Source: an uncultured Oscillospiraceae bacterium
Lineage (GTDB): Bacteria; Bacillota; Clostridia; Oscillospirales; Oscillospiraceae
Length of the DNA stretch: 64,000 nt
Direction: 5' to 3'
Assembly (NCBI GenBank): GCA_947623745.1
Contig: CANQHN010000002.1
Span: 62,001 to 126,000 of the forward strand
The notes under the pieces: model-generated
What the model was told of the DNA's origin: nothing
What the model saw: only the letters and a program-made list of their open reading frames with translations
Database searches by the model: none
Position numbers and translations under genes: made by a program
Shown here: piece after piece, positions 1-8,255 of the stretch
Position numbering within the stretch: the stretch's first letter is position 1
How the letters are laid out: each line of letters begins with the position of its first letter

Positions 1-146
1 AGGGTCTCCATGGGCTCCGGCTCGGGGGCGGGAGCTGGAGCGGGTGCAGGCGTGGGAGCAGGCGCAGGAGCGGAAGCAGAGGCGCACCCGAACTGTCCCG
101 CCATAAGAAGCAGCGCCAGCGCAAGGCCGGCGGCGCGTTTTTTCAT
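1..146 (-). CDS. Exported Ala/Pro-rich protein, N-terminus only
   Basis: Partial gene whose remainder lies beyond the left edge. The 48 visible residues start MKKRAAGLALALLLMAG, a clear signal peptide with a Lys/Arg head and a Leu/Ala core. A Cys follows at about residue 21 (QFGC), a poor lipobox. An Ala-Pro repeat linker of about 20 residues comes next, ending in acidic [12 protein letters not shown] ribosome binding site sits about 6 bases before the ATG. Such linkers usually tether a cell-surface domain to the membrane or wall, but that domain is not visible, so no function is assigned. Confidence 0.6.
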   Translation of the reverse strand, partial: MKKRAAGLALALLLMAGQFGCASASAPAPAPTPAPAPAPAPEPEPMET

Positions 147-219
147 CCAAAACTCCCCCATTCTCAAGTCAGGATCGCGGTTTCATCATACGCCATCCAG
201 GCCATTTCGTCAATGGGGC

Positions 220-248
220 TTGACAATCAGCCAGATTTCTTATACAAT
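220..248 (+). promoter_or_regulatory. Sigma-A promoter for ECF S-component gene
   Basis: TTGACA (220-225), 17-bp spacer, TACAAT (243-248). The predicted start near 255 gives a leader of about 140 nt before the coding sequence. Confidence 0.65.
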
Positions 249-254
249 GAGCAA

Positions 255-396
255 AAGTCCGCAGGAAGCGGACCGCGGGCGCCGAAGCGCTCAAGTTTCC
301 CTCTCTTTTTGATTTGAAGCGTATGTCAGGAAGGCATACACCACCCCCAAGGGGCGGCGTATGCCCTCTTTTATTCTGCCGGAAGGAGTTTTTGTC
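255..396 (+). promoter_or_regulatory. Structured 5' leader ahead of ECF S component
   Basis: The leader holds a short hairpin (GTCCGC 257-262 with GCGGAC 268-273). A second, longer one pairs GGCATAC (333-339) with GTATGCC (359-365) and is followed by CTCTTTTATT, like an intrinsic terminator just before the ribosome binding site (GGAAGGAG, 381-388). This layout suggests attenuation or a riboswitch. I could not match it to TPP, FMN, THF or another named class. Confidence 0.35.
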
Positions 397-948
397 ATGT
401 CGTCTGTGAAAAAAATCACTACCACCGCCATCTGTACCGCCCTGTGCTACATCCTCCCCCCCGCCTTCCACGCGGTGGGACTGGGCACCGCCCTGTCCCC
501 CATGCACCTGCCGGTGCTGCTGTGTGGCCTGGTGTGCGGGTGGCCCTACGGGACGTTCTGCGGGCTGGCGGGGCCGGTGCTGGCCAGTCTGCTCAGCGGC
601 ATGCCGCCAGTAGCGCGGCTGCTCTACATGGCCCCGGAGCTGATGGCATACGGCTTTTTCACCGGCCTGCTGTTCCAGCGCATCCGCACCGGGCAGTTCT
701 ACGCCGACCTGTACCTGGCCCTGGTCCCCTCCCTGCTGCTGGGGCGGATCGTGGGCGGCGTCGCCCAGGCGCTGGTGCTCCTGTCCTCCGCCCAGCCCTA
801 CTCCGTCTCCCTGTGGGCGGGGGCCTACCTGGTGGGGACCCTGCCGGCGGTGGTCTTACAGCTGGTCCTGCTCCCTGTGCTGGTCACGGTGCTGACCCGG
901 GCCCACCTCGTCCCCGAGCGCTACCCGGGCGCAAAGCAGCGCGTCTGA
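397..948 (+). CDS. ECF transporter S component (substrate-binding membrane subunit)
   Basis: 183-residue hydrophobic protein with about five or six membrane segments and the look of ECF-transporter S components. These bind a vitamin or other micronutrient and pair with a shared EcfA/A'/T energising module, which is not encoded here. Features include an ATTAICTAL-like first helix and the loop SPMHLPVLLCGLVCG typical of the family. ATG 397 was chosen over an in-frame ATG at 361 because GGAAGGAG lies 8 bases upstream of it. The ligand is unknown. The gene is monocistronic, between a leader hairpin and the 958-993 terminator. Confidence 0.75.
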   Translation: MSSVKKITTTAICTALCYILPPAFHAVGLGTALSPMHLPVLLCGLVCGWPYGTFCGLAGPVLASLLSGMPPVARLLYMAPELMAYGFFTGLLFQRIRTGQFYADLYLALVPSLLLGRIVGGVAQALVLLSSAQPYSVSLWAGAYLVGTLPAVVLQLVLLPVLVTVLTRAHLVPERYPGAKQRV

Positions 949-957
949 ATCGGAAAA

Positions 958-993
958 CGCCAAGGGCGGCCCAAGCAAGGGCCGCCCTTGGCG
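958..993. terminator. Terminator between converging ECF-S and gltS genes
   Basis: Perfect 15-bp stem (958-972 with 979-993) and a 6-nt loop. The leftward reading is followed by TTTT, so it mainly ends gltS and probably also the ECF gene. Confidence 0.75.
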
Positions 994-1022
994 CTTAGAG
1001 AAGGTATATGGCAGGAAAACGC

Positions 1023-2273
1023 TTAACCAAACACGGGCAGTATGTTCATGAACAGGGTGATGATGATGCCGTTGAAGAAGTCGATGAACAGGGAGCCCAC
1101 CAGGGGCACCACGAAGTAGGCCTGGGGCGCGGGGCCGTAGCGCTTGGTGAGTACCTGCATGTTGGCCATAGCGTTGGGGGTTGCGCCCATGCCGAACCCG
1201 CAGAAGGCGGAGGTCATGACGGCGGCCTCGTAATCCCGGCCCATGATATTGAACACAATGAAGCGGGCGAACACAAACATCAGCACGGTCTGGGCCACCA
1301 GCATGACGATCATGGGCAGCGCCAGGTCGGCCAGCTGCCACAGCTTCAGGGACATCAGGGCGATGGCCAGGAAGATGGACAGGGACACGTTGCCCCACAG
1401 GTCGATGGCGGTGGAGGGCATCACGATGTGCCTGGCGTCGCAGAAGTTGCGGATGATGGCCGCGATGACCATGGAGCCGATGTAGGTGGGGAAGGTGAAC
1501 TTGATCACGTTGCCCGCGATCGTGATCTGAGCGCTGTTGAAGGCGGCGGTGAGCAGGGTGCCCAGGCCGGCGGCCACGATGAGCAGGATGGCGGCGTTGG
1601 TGAAGGCATCGGCGTCCAGCCGCTCGGCCCTGGCTTTGTCAGCGGCGGACTCGCCGTCCATCTCCATGATCTCCTCTTCGCTCTCGTTGGACTTGAGGTC
1701 ATACTTATGGATGATGCTCCGGGCGGTGGGTCCGCCCATCAGGGAGCCGGCCACCAGTCCGTAGGTGGCCGCCGCGATGGCCAGCACGTTGGCCCCGGCG
1801 ATGCCCAGGTCGTTCTCCATCATGGGACCGTAGGAGCCGGCGGTGCCGTGGCCGCCCACCATGGGGATGGAGCCGGTGCACAGGCCCAGACGCAGGTCCC
1901 AGCCGAACACGCCGGCCAGTACGCTGCTGAGCAGGTTCTGCATACACACCATGACAATGGCCACGATCAGGAAGATGAACACCTTTTTGCCGCCCTTTTT
2001 CAGCAGACGGAAGCAGGCGGTGTAGCCCACGCTGGTGAAGAACAGGGTCATGAAGAAGTTCTTCACGTTCTCGTCAAATACCAGCTCCACCACGCCGGTC
2101 ATGTAGAGGACCAGGTGCACCAGAGCGAACACCAGTCCGCCCGCCACCGGGGCGGGGATGCAGCAGCGGCGCAGGAACTCGACCTTGGTGGTGAGGAAAC
2201 GGCCAAGCACAAACAGCAGCATGGCCACACCCGCGGTCTGGTACATGTCCAGGGTGAATTTTGCCATTTCCAT
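1023..2273 (-). CDS. gltS: Sodium/glutamate symporter, GltS family
   Basis: 416 residues, close to E. coli GltS (401), with about ten to twelve membrane segments. Two family-type Gly-rich reentrant loops are visible (MVGGHGTAGSYGP near residue 137; FCGFGMGATPNAMANM near 355). GltS proteins import glutamate with Na+. A central acidic loop (about 195-215) is probably cytoplasmic. The ribosome binding site AAGGAG is 8 bases before the ATG. The gene lies downstream of a GlnK/GlnL-like two-component system but is separated from it by a terminator. Its own promoter overlaps a tandem 10-bp repeat, consistent with control by that regulator. Confidence 0.92.
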   Translation of the reverse strand: MEMAKFTLDMYQTAGVAMLLFVLGRFLTTKVEFLRRCCIPAPVAGGLVFALVHLVLYMTGVVELVFDENVKNFFMTLFFTSVGYTACFRLLKKGGKKVFIFLIVAIVMVCMQNLLSSVLAGVFGWDLRLGLCTGSIPMVGGHGTAGSYGPMMENDLGIAGANVLAIAAATYGLVAGSLMGGPTARSIIHKYDLKSNESEEEIMEMDGESAADKARAERLDADAFTNAAILLIVAAGLGTLLTAAFNSAQITIAGNVIKFTFPTYIGSMVIAAIIRNFCDARHIVMPSTAIDLWGNVSLSIFLAIALMSLKLWQLADLALPMIVMLVAQTVLMFVFARFIVFNIMGRDYEAAVMTSAFCGFGMGATPNAMANMQVLTKRYGPAPQAYFVVPLVGSLFIDFFNGIIITLFMNILPVFG

Positions 2274-2328
2274 TGATTCTTCTCCTTCTTTCTCCGTATT
2301 TCAGGGGCTCTCCATCCCCTTCCCCGCA

Positions 2329-2363
2329 AGGATAGCGCGCTCCCTTCAATTTCCTTCAATTTC
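2329..2363 (-). promoter_or_regulatory. gltS promoter with tandem 10-bp repeat (candidate activator site)
   Basis: On the minus strand GAAATTGAAG occurs twice head to tail (2344-2363), just upstream of a TATCCT -10 (2329-2334). The natural -35 position is poor (GAAGGA), so the repeat sits where an activator would replace it. The neighbouring YcbB-type response regulator is the obvious candidate. That link is inference. Confidence 0.5.
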
Positions 2364-2396
2364 GTGCGGAAAAGGAAAACTTTCGGCAAGGTGCAC

Positions 2397-2438
2397 AAAA
2401 GCGCCGCGGGACATTTCCCTGCCCCGCGGCGCTCTTTT
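2397..2438 (-). terminator. Terminator of the dpaL-kinase-regulator unit
   Basis: 10-bp GC stem (2401-2410 with 2423-2432), followed by TTTTG in the leftward reading. It separates the response regulator gene from gltS. Confidence 0.7.
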
Positions 2439-2446
2439 TACCGTAT

Positions 2447-3277
2447 TCACTCCCCGGCCAGAGCCACCAGGCCGTCCAGGAATTTTTTCAGGTTCACCTT
2501 TCCGCCCCGTCCCTTGCCGCGCATCCGGTCCATCTCGGCGCGCACCTCGGGAAAGGAGAAGAGGACGGAGGAGTAGCGGGTGAAGGACTCGCTGCCGTAA
2601 TCCTCAAGGCCCAGACTGGCGATGTGGCTCAGCCCCCGCTCCACCGTGCGCCGGGCCCGCTGCTCCATGGATTTGGGGCTGTCGCTGAGCTGGGCGCACA
2701 GGGCGCCCACCCCGATCTGAGAGGCCCGCTCCCCGTGCTCCAGCAGGTAGAGGCATATCTCCTCGATGTCCTGGGCCCCCTTCTCCCCGGCCATGCCCAG
2801 CTGGCTCAGGTCATACTGGATGCGGCGGCGCTGGACCTCGAAATCTTTCGGGGAAGGGGCCTGACTCTGCTCGGTAAAGACGCTCCGGATGGTGTGCAGG
2901 GCCCGCTCGTTTTCCAGCTGCCGGCCTACGGCACCGATGACCTGCCGCACCTCAATGAGGTTGATGGGCTTGCTGATAAAGAAGTCCACCCCGGCCAGGT
3001 ACGCCTTGGCGACCAGCTCTTTCGCGGACACCTGGGAGATCATAATGAACTTGGACCTGCACCCCTGGGCTTTCAGCGCCCGGACCACTTGGATGCCGTC
3101 GCTGCCCGGCATGAGCAGGTCCACCAGGATCAGGTCGGGGTCCAGGGCCAAGATTGCCTTCAGGTCTGGCTCCACCCCGCCGCAGTCGCCGCACACGGTG
3201 CCCAGCTGGCTGCGTTCCACGATGTCCTCCAGCACGCTGATGACCGACAGGTCGTCCTCGATGATATAGATCCTCAC
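2447..3277 (-). CDS. Response regulator with YcbB-type DNA-binding domain (GlnL-like)
   Basis: 276 residues. The N-terminal receiver domain (1-120) has the acidic pair ED-D at 7-9, phospho-acceptor Asp53 in VDLLMP and Lys103 in ISKP. The C-terminal part (about 145-270) resembles the YcbB domain of B. subtilis GlnL, which with GlnK activates a glutamine transporter. The start is a GTG, 3 bases after the kinase stop codon, with GGAGAG upstream, so it is translationally coupled to the kinase. Likely role: activating the downstream glutamate transporter gene. The family call is firm; the target is inferred from context. Confidence 0.85.
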   Translation of the reverse strand: MRIYIIEDDLSVISVLEDIVERSQLGTVCGDCGGVEPDLKAILALDPDLILVDLLMPGSDGIQVVRALKAQGCRSKFIMISQVSAKELVAKAYLAGVDFFISKPINLIEVRQVIGAVGRQLENERALHTIRSVFTEQSQAPSPKDFEVQRRRIQYDLSQLGMAGEKGAQDIEEICLYLLEHGERASQIGVGALCAQLSDSPKSMEQRARRTVERGLSHIASLGLEDYGSESFTRYSSVLFSFPEVRAEMDRMRGKGRGGKVNLKKFLDGLVALAGE

Positions 3278-3280
3278 GTC

Positions 3281-4627
3281 TTACTCTCCTCTCACCGCCG
3301 CCAGGGGCAGCTTCACCGTGAATAGGGCGCCCTGGCCGGGCTGGCTGTCCACCTGGATGGTGCCGCCCAGCTCATCCACCAGGAACTTCACCGCGCTCAG
3401 GCCCACGCCCCGGCCGATGTTGCCGGTCTCCGGGTCGAACTTGGTGGAGTAGCCCACCTGGAACAGGCTGCGCATGGCCCGGGGCGGGATCCCCGGCCCG
3501 TCGTCCCGGACGGTGAGCACCAGCTGCTCCCCCTCGGGGCGGATCTCCGCTCGGACGGTCCCCTTCCCGGAGCCGCTCTGGATGGCCTCCACGGCGTTTG
3601 TCACCAGGTTTTTCATCACCGACAGCAGCCGGTAGTGCTCCCGGATCTCCATGTCCGCGCCGCACCAGCACTCCAGGCGGATATTCTGTCGGCCCTCGCC
3701 CAGCACGCGGCGGGTGGAGTCCTCCAGGATGCGCAGCAGGTCGCTCAGCCGCAGCTGCTCCTGGTCGTAGGCGTCGGCCACCTCCCCCTCCAGGCCGCGG
3801 ATGATGCGCAGGTTGTCTTTTTTGATCTCATGGACCTCCCGGGCGATGGAGAGGGCCAGGGCGCGCTCCTCCTCGGGCACCTCCAGCTCCCCCAGGTGCT
3901 CGTACAGCTGGTAGGCCCGGCTCATGACGCCCTCGATGTCCTCGGAGTCCTTTTTGAGGAAGTACAGCTCGTTTTTCAGCTCCGCCGTCATGAGGAACAG
4001 CCGCTGGTAGCGCCGCTCGTGCTCCTGGCGCAGCAGCAGCTGGTGATAGTACCAGGCGGCCCAGAGGGCCACCGCCGCGGCCAGGGCCCGGGCCAGTGCC
4101 AGCGCGGCCAGGGATAGGATCATCCCCCCGGTGTCCTGGGCGGGAAGGCCGTTGGTCAAAACCGCCTCCCCGGCAGTTCGGGCGGGGACTCCCCCGGACA
4201 GGAACAGGTTCAGAGCATTGGAGCAGAAGTCGCACACCCAGAACGCCGCCCCCATGCGCAGGTGGGACACGGAGCGCCGGTCCCGGATGAACAGGCACAG
4301 CAGGCAGTCGTAGCACAGATAAAACACGCCGGCGGGGAACTCCAGCCGCAGGGCGTGGAGCACAGGCACCCCGGACAGCAGGTCCAGGGCGATGCGCACG
4401 GCCATGACGCACAGCCCGGTCACCCAGCCGGTGTCCGGCAGGTGGCTGCTGCGCATCATGGTCATCAGAAGGATCGGGTAGAGAATGGCGGCCGCCGACA
4501 CCCGGAACCCCTCCGCCCACACGGACAGGTAGAGCTGGGAGCTGAGGGCGACCGCCGCGCCGATGATCAGCCGCCGGTGCCAAGCGGTCAGATGCAGGTT
4601 GGGACGCATGTGCGCCTGCACGCTCAC
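3281..4627 (-). CDS. Membrane sensor histidine kinase (GlnK-like)
   Basis: 448 residues from a GTG start that has AAGGAGG 8 bases upstream. Longer in-frame reading runs into the previous gene and was rejected. Residues 20-230 are hydrophobic with about six membrane segments and serve as the sensor. A coiled region follows, then the phospho-acceptor box REVHEIKKDN, as in GlnK/DcuS-related kinases. The ATPase domain has N-box NLVTNAVEA, G1 DDGPGIP and G2 GRGVGLS. It pairs with the response regulator 3 bases downstream. The ligand is probably an amino acid, judged from the adjacent gltS and dpaL. Confidence 0.87.
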   Translation of the reverse strand: MSVQAHMRPNLHLTAWHRRLIIGAAVALSSQLYLSVWAEGFRVSAAAILYPILLMTMMRSSHLPDTGWVTGLCVMAVRIALDLLSGVPVLHALRLEFPAGVFYLCYDCLLCLFIRDRRSVSHLRMGAAFWVCDFCSNALNLFLSGGVPARTAGEAVLTNGLPAQDTGGMILSLAALALARALAAAVALWAAWYYHQLLLRQEHERRYQRLFLMTAELKNELYFLKKDSEDIEGVMSRAYQLYEHLGELEVPEEERALALSIAREVHEIKKDNLRIIRGLEGEVADAYDQEQLRLSDLLRILEDSTRRVLGEGRQNIRLECWCGADMEIREHYRLLSVMKNLVTNAVEAIQSGSGKGTVRAEIRPEGEQLVLTVRDDGPGIPPRAMRSLFQVGYSTKFDPETGNIGRGVGLSAVKFLVDELGGTIQVDSQPGQGALFTVKLPLAAVRGE

Positions 4628-4739
4628 ATCCCTTCCCTCCTTTTCCGGGGGCCGAACCCCCTGTTCGCTGTCAACATCATACGACACCCGCCGCAAAAAT
4701 GCAAGATATCTTTCACTTCGGATGCAAAAGTGGCCCGGC

Positions 4740-5921
4740 TCACAGGCCCAAGACGCGGCGGTAGTTCTCCCGGTCGGTATCCCCCTCAGTGCTGATGAGC
4801 AGCACCCGGGCGCATTCATCCAGCCCCAGGGCCCGGCGCAGGCCGTCCAGCCGCTCCTCTTGCATGATGCCGGCCAGCACCCCGGCGCCCACGGCCCCGG
4901 ACTCACCGGAGACAATCCTCCGGTCCCCCGGCTCCGGGCGGCCCAGCAGGCGCATCCCCGCAGCGGAATAGAAGTCGCCCACGGATAGGAATGCGTCGGC
5001 ATATGCGTTCAGGATCTCCCAGCTGATGGTGCACGGCTCGCCGCAGCACAACCCGGCCATCATGCTGTCCATGTCCCCGGTGACGAAGCGCAGCTTCCCG
5101 TCGTCCGCCAGGGCGCTGCGGTAGTGGCAGTCCGCCTTGTCCGGCTCCACGACGGCGGTGACGGGGCGCTCCTCCCCCCAGAGGCCGGCAAAATAGCCCA
5201 GGACCGCCCCGGCAAAGCTGCCCACCCCGGCCTGGAGGAACAGATGGGTGGGCCGCTCCCCCTCCAGCTGGGCGGCGATCTCCCGGGCCAGAGTGGTGTA
5301 GCCCTGCATGATATGGGCGGGGATCTCCTCATACCCCGGCCAGGCGGTGTCCTGCACCAGGGTCCAGCCGTGCTCCTGGGCCTGGCGGCTGGCCAAACGC
5401 ACCGTGTCGTCGTAGTTGTATTCCGTGATCTCCGCCTGGGCCCCCTGGGCGCGGATGTTCTCCAGCCGCTCCTGGGCGCTGCCTCTGGGCATATAGACCA
5501 CCGCCCGGTGGCCCAGCATCCGGGCCGACCAGGCCACGCCCCGGCCGTGGTTGCCGTCGGTGGCGGTGACAAAGGTGAGCCGGCCCAGCTTCTCACGGGC
5601 CTCGGGGGCGCACAGCCCCGCGTAGCCCAGCTCCTCCAGGGGACGGCCCAGCCGGTCCGCCAGACAGCGGGCCATGGCGTAACTGCCCCCCAGGGCCTTG
5701 AAGGCGTTGAGGCCGAACCGCTCCGACTCGTCCTTCACCCAGACCTGGGCCACGCCCAGCTTTCTGGCCAGACCGGGCAGGGACACCAGGGGCGTGGGGG
5801 CGTAGCCGGGCAGACCGGCGTGAAAGGCGGCGGCCCGCTCCGCCTGGGCCGCGCCGGTCAGCTCCAGGGGTGCCGGGGGATGCTCCCCCCGGGCGCGGAC
5901 AAGGTAGTTGAAGGCCTCCAT
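4740..5921 (-). CDS. dpaL: Diaminopropionate ammonia-lyase
   Basis: 393 residues, PLP-dependent fold type II enzyme that splits 2,3-diaminopropionate into pyruvate and two ammonia. The PLP lysine lies in LNAFKALGGSYA, with KDESERFGLNAFK upstream as in this family. Further motifs are TDGNHGRGVAWSA (substrate loop) and SGESGAVGAGV near the C-terminus. ATG 5921 was preferred to upstream GTGs because AAAGGAG is 8 bases away. It starts 2 bases after the stop of a small upstream gene, so the two are coupled. Amino-acid catabolism next to a glutamate uptake system makes biochemical sense. Confidence 0.9.
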   Translation of the reverse strand: MEAFNYLVRARGEHPPAPLELTGAAQAERAAAFHAGLPGYAPTPLVSLPGLARKLGVAQVWVKDESERFGLNAFKALGGSYAMARCLADRLGRPLEELGYAGLCAPEAREKLGRLTFVTATDGNHGRGVAWSARMLGHRAVVYMPRGSAQERLENIRAQGAQAEITEYNYDDTVRLASRQAQEHGWTLVQDTAWPGYEEIPAHIMQGYTTLAREIAAQLEGERPTHLFLQAGVGSFAGAVLGYFAGLWGEERPVTAVVEPDKADCHYRSALADDGKLRFVTGDMDSMMAGLCCGEPCTISWEILNAYADAFLSVGDFYSAAGMRLLGRPEPGDRRIVSGESGAVGAGVLAGIMQEERLDGLRRALGLDECARVLLISTEGDTDRENYRRVLGL

Positions 5922-5923
5922 CC

Positions 5924-6151
5924 TCACCACTCCTTTCTGATCTCCGACTCCCGAACGCCGTACTCCTCCATAAACGTCCGCAGGTCCTCCGGGCCACGGA
6001 TGAGCATCACGTCGGTGAATTTTCCGGTGGCCTCGTCCTTGAAGCCCGCCGTCTGCTCCCCGGTGCAGATGCTTGCGCGGATAACAGGGACCTTCCCGGT
6101 CTTGTCAAAGGGCGGCGCGGAGCTTTTTTGGGCTTTTCCAAACGGAAACAC
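5924..6151 (-). CDS. Small conserved-looking protein upstream of dpaL
   Basis: 75 residues from a GTG start preceded by AGGGGAGAGG. The longer ATG-started frame (to 6244) would begin upstream of the promoter at 6188-6216, so it was rejected. The core reads KVPVIRASICTGEQTAGF then FTDVMLIRGPEDLRTF, a compact alpha/beta segment with one Cys and no signal peptide. I have a vague memory of similar short proteins beside clostridial amino-acid lyases, but cannot name a function. It shares the dpaL transcript and its end carries the dpaL ribosome binding site. Confidence 0.6.
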   Translation of the reverse strand: MFPFGKAQKSSAPPFDKTGKVPVIRASICTGEQTAGFKDEATGKFTDVMLIRGPEDLRTFMEEYGVRESEIRKEW

Positions 6152-6187
6152 AGAGTACCTCTCCCCTCGGTATTTATTCTTAAACTC

Positions 6188-6216
6188 AGTGTAGCACATC
6201 CGGCGTCCACCGTCCA
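6188..6216 (-). promoter_or_regulatory. Promoter of the small protein-dpaL unit
   Basis: TGGACG, 17-bp spacer, TACACT preceded by TGC (extended -10). It is divergent from the amylosucrase promoter. Confidence 0.55.
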
Positions 6217-6250
6217 GCGAAACCTGCCCGGGCGTTTTTTTCATTTGCTA

Positions 6251-6279
6251 TTGATTCCCGACACAAAATAGCTTACAAT
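6251..6279 (+). promoter_or_regulatory. Promoter of amylosucrase-like gene
   Basis: TTGATT (6251-6256), 17-bp spacer, TACAAT (6274-6279), about 50 bases before the start codon. Confidence 0.6.
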
Positions 6280-6328
6280 GTGGTCGCTTGACCTGACCCC
6301 ATTTTGATTCAGATAAGGAGGCGCGCGT

Positions 6329-8173
6329 ATGACCGCGTTTGACCGCCGGCTGCTCCAGTACCGGGATGAGCTGGAGTGGCTCTATATGTATCTGTACGAC
6401 GACCGGGAGAAACTGCGCCAGCTGGAGCAGGCCATGGCGGAGGCCTACGGCCGCCGCGGGATGAGCCTGAAGCGGCTGGACGGCCGCCGGGAGAAGGACC
6501 CCAACTGGTTTTTGTCCGGCAATATGCTGGGCATGACCATGTACACCGACCTGTTCGCCGGAGATCTGCGGGGCGTGGAGGGAAAGCTGGACTACCTCAG
6601 CCAGCAGGGGGTGACCTACCTCCACCTGATGCCCCTTTTGAAAATGCCCCACCCGGACAACGACGGCGGCTACGCCGTGGAGGACTTCGGCCAGGTGGAC
6701 CCCGCCCTGGGGACCAACGGGGACCTGGAGCGCCTCACCGCCGCCATGCGCAAGCGTGGCATGAGCCTGTGCCTGGACTTCGTGCTCAACCACACCGCCG
6801 ACACCCACCAGTGGGCCCTGCGGGCCAAGGCCGGAGAGCAGGATTACATCGACCGCTACATCTGCTACGACACTCCGGATATCCCCAGGGAGTATGAAAA
6901 GACGGTGCCCGACGTGTTCCCCCAGACCGCGCCGGGGAACTTTATCTGGGTGGAGGAGATGAAAAAGTACGTCTGCTCCTCCTTCCACCCCTACCAGTGG
7001 GATTTGAACTACCGCAACCCGGCGGTGTTCAACGACATGGTCTCCGCCATGCTGGACCTGGCCAACCTGGGGGTGGAGGTGCTGCGCATCGACGCCACGC
7101 CCTACCTGTGGAAGGAGCTGGGCACCACCTGCCGGAACCTGCCCCAGGTCCACACCATCATGCGGATGATCCGGCTCATTATCGACACGGTGTGCCCCGC
7201 CGTCATCCTCAAGGGGGAGGTGGTCATGGCCCCCCGGGAGCTGGCCGCCTACTTCGGCACACCGGAGAAGCCGGAGTGCCAGATCCTCTACAACTCCTCC
7301 ACCATGTGCACCCAGTGGAGCGCCCTGGCCAGCGGGGATACCCGCCAGCTGAAGCACCAGTTGGACAACCTGCACTCCCTGCCCCCCCACTGCCACTTTG
7401 TCAACTACCTGCGCTGCCACGACGACATCGGCTGGGGGCTGAACGAGGAGTTCGGCCGGACCATCGGCCAGGACCCCCTGCTGCACAAAAAATACCTCTA
7501 CGAGTTCTACGAGGGCTCCTTCCCCGGCAGCTGGGCCCGGGGGGAGCGGTACAACTACGACCCCGCCACCCAGGACGCCCGCACCTGCGGCACCACCGCC
7601 AGCCTGTGCGGCATCGAGAAGGGGCTGTATGAGGGGGACGAGGACCAGGTTTCCATGGGCATCCAGCGGGACCTGATGATGCACGCGGCGGTAATGTGCA
7701 TGGCCGGGTTCCCCATGCTGTCCAGCGGCGACGAGATCGGCCAGCTCAACGGCTGGGACTACCACGACGACCCGGACCGAATGGAGGACAGCCGCAACCT
7801 CCACCGCACCCGCTTCAACTGGGACAACGCCGCCCTGCGCTCTGTGCCCGGCACCGTCCAGCAGCGCCTCTGGGACGGCCTGCGGGAGCTGGAGGGCATC
7901 CGCGCCCGGGAGGTGTGCTTCTCCCCCGACGCCCTGGTCACCACCTGGGACACCCACAACGACCACGTGCTGGCCCTGGTGCGCCGCACCTGGGAGGACA
8001 CGCTGGTGTGCCTGTTCAACTTCACCGGCCAGGAGCAGCGGGTCTGGCTGGACGCCCTGGAGGGGACCTTCTCCGACCTGATCTCCGGCGGGACCTTCCC
8101 GGTCTCCGGGGGTGTCCTGCGGCCCTACCAGTACGTCCTGTGCGTCAAAACGGACGCCGGCGGGCAGGACTGA
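6329..8173 (+). CDS. Amylosucrase-like GH13 glucosyltransferase
   Basis: 614 residues, the usual size for amylosucrases (GH13 subfamily 4), which use sucrose to build or extend alpha-glucans. An N-terminal helical domain (1-90) is followed by a (beta/alpha)8 barrel with PNWFLS, TYLHLMPL and DGGYAVEDF. Catalytic residues by alignment from memory: nucleophile Asp255 in VLRIDA, acid Glu297 in KGEVV, and the HDD motif at 364-366. The barrel ends in LSSGDEIGQLN. No signal peptide, so cytoplasmic. RBS AAGGAGG. Sucrose phosphorylase or hydrolase activity cannot be excluded. It is followed by a mini-protein gene about 80 bases downstream. Confidence 0.85.
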   Translation: MTAFDRRLLQYRDELEWLYMYLYDDREKLRQLEQAMAEAYGRRGMSLKRLDGRREKDPNWFLSGNMLGMTMYTDLFAGDLRGVEGKLDYLSQQGVTYLHLMPLLKMPHPDNDGGYAVEDFGQVDPALGTNGDLERLTAAMRKRGMSLCLDFVLNHTADTHQWALRAKAGEQDYIDRYICYDTPDIPREYEKTVPDVFPQTAPGNFIWVEEMKKYVCSSFHPYQWDLNYRNPAVFNDMVSAMLDLANLGVEVLRIDATPYLWKELGTTCRNLPQVHTIMRMIRLIIDTVCPAVILKGEVVMAPRELAAYFGTPEKPECQILYNSSTMCTQWSALASGDTRQLKHQLDNLHSLPPHCHFVNYLRCHDDIGWGLNEEFGRTIGQDPLLHKKYLYEFYEGSFPGSWARGERYNYDPATQDARTCGTTASLCGIEKGLYEGDEDQVSMGIQRDLMMHAAVMCMAGFPMLSSGDEIGQLNGWDYHDDPDRMEDSRNLHRTRFNWDNAALRSVPGTVQQRLWDGLRELEGIRAREVCFSPDALVTTWDTHNDHVLALVRRTWEDTLVCLFNFTGQEQRVWLDALEGTFSDLISGGTFPVSGGVLRPYQYVLCVKTDAGGQD

Positions 8174-8255
8174 TGCGGGCGTTTTCCAGAGGGGCGGTAT
8201 AGACCGCCGCAAAACTGGAAAAACTATCCTCATCCCAAACATGGAGGTGAGGAAC

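Noticed and set aside
1008..2276. 422-codon rightward frame opposite gltS
   Set aside because: His/Gly/Gln-rich antisense of a membrane protein gene.
4628..5002. N-terminal extension of the sensor kinase
   Set aside because: The added residues are the dpaL 3' end in another frame. A GTG at 4627 has an ideal RBS.
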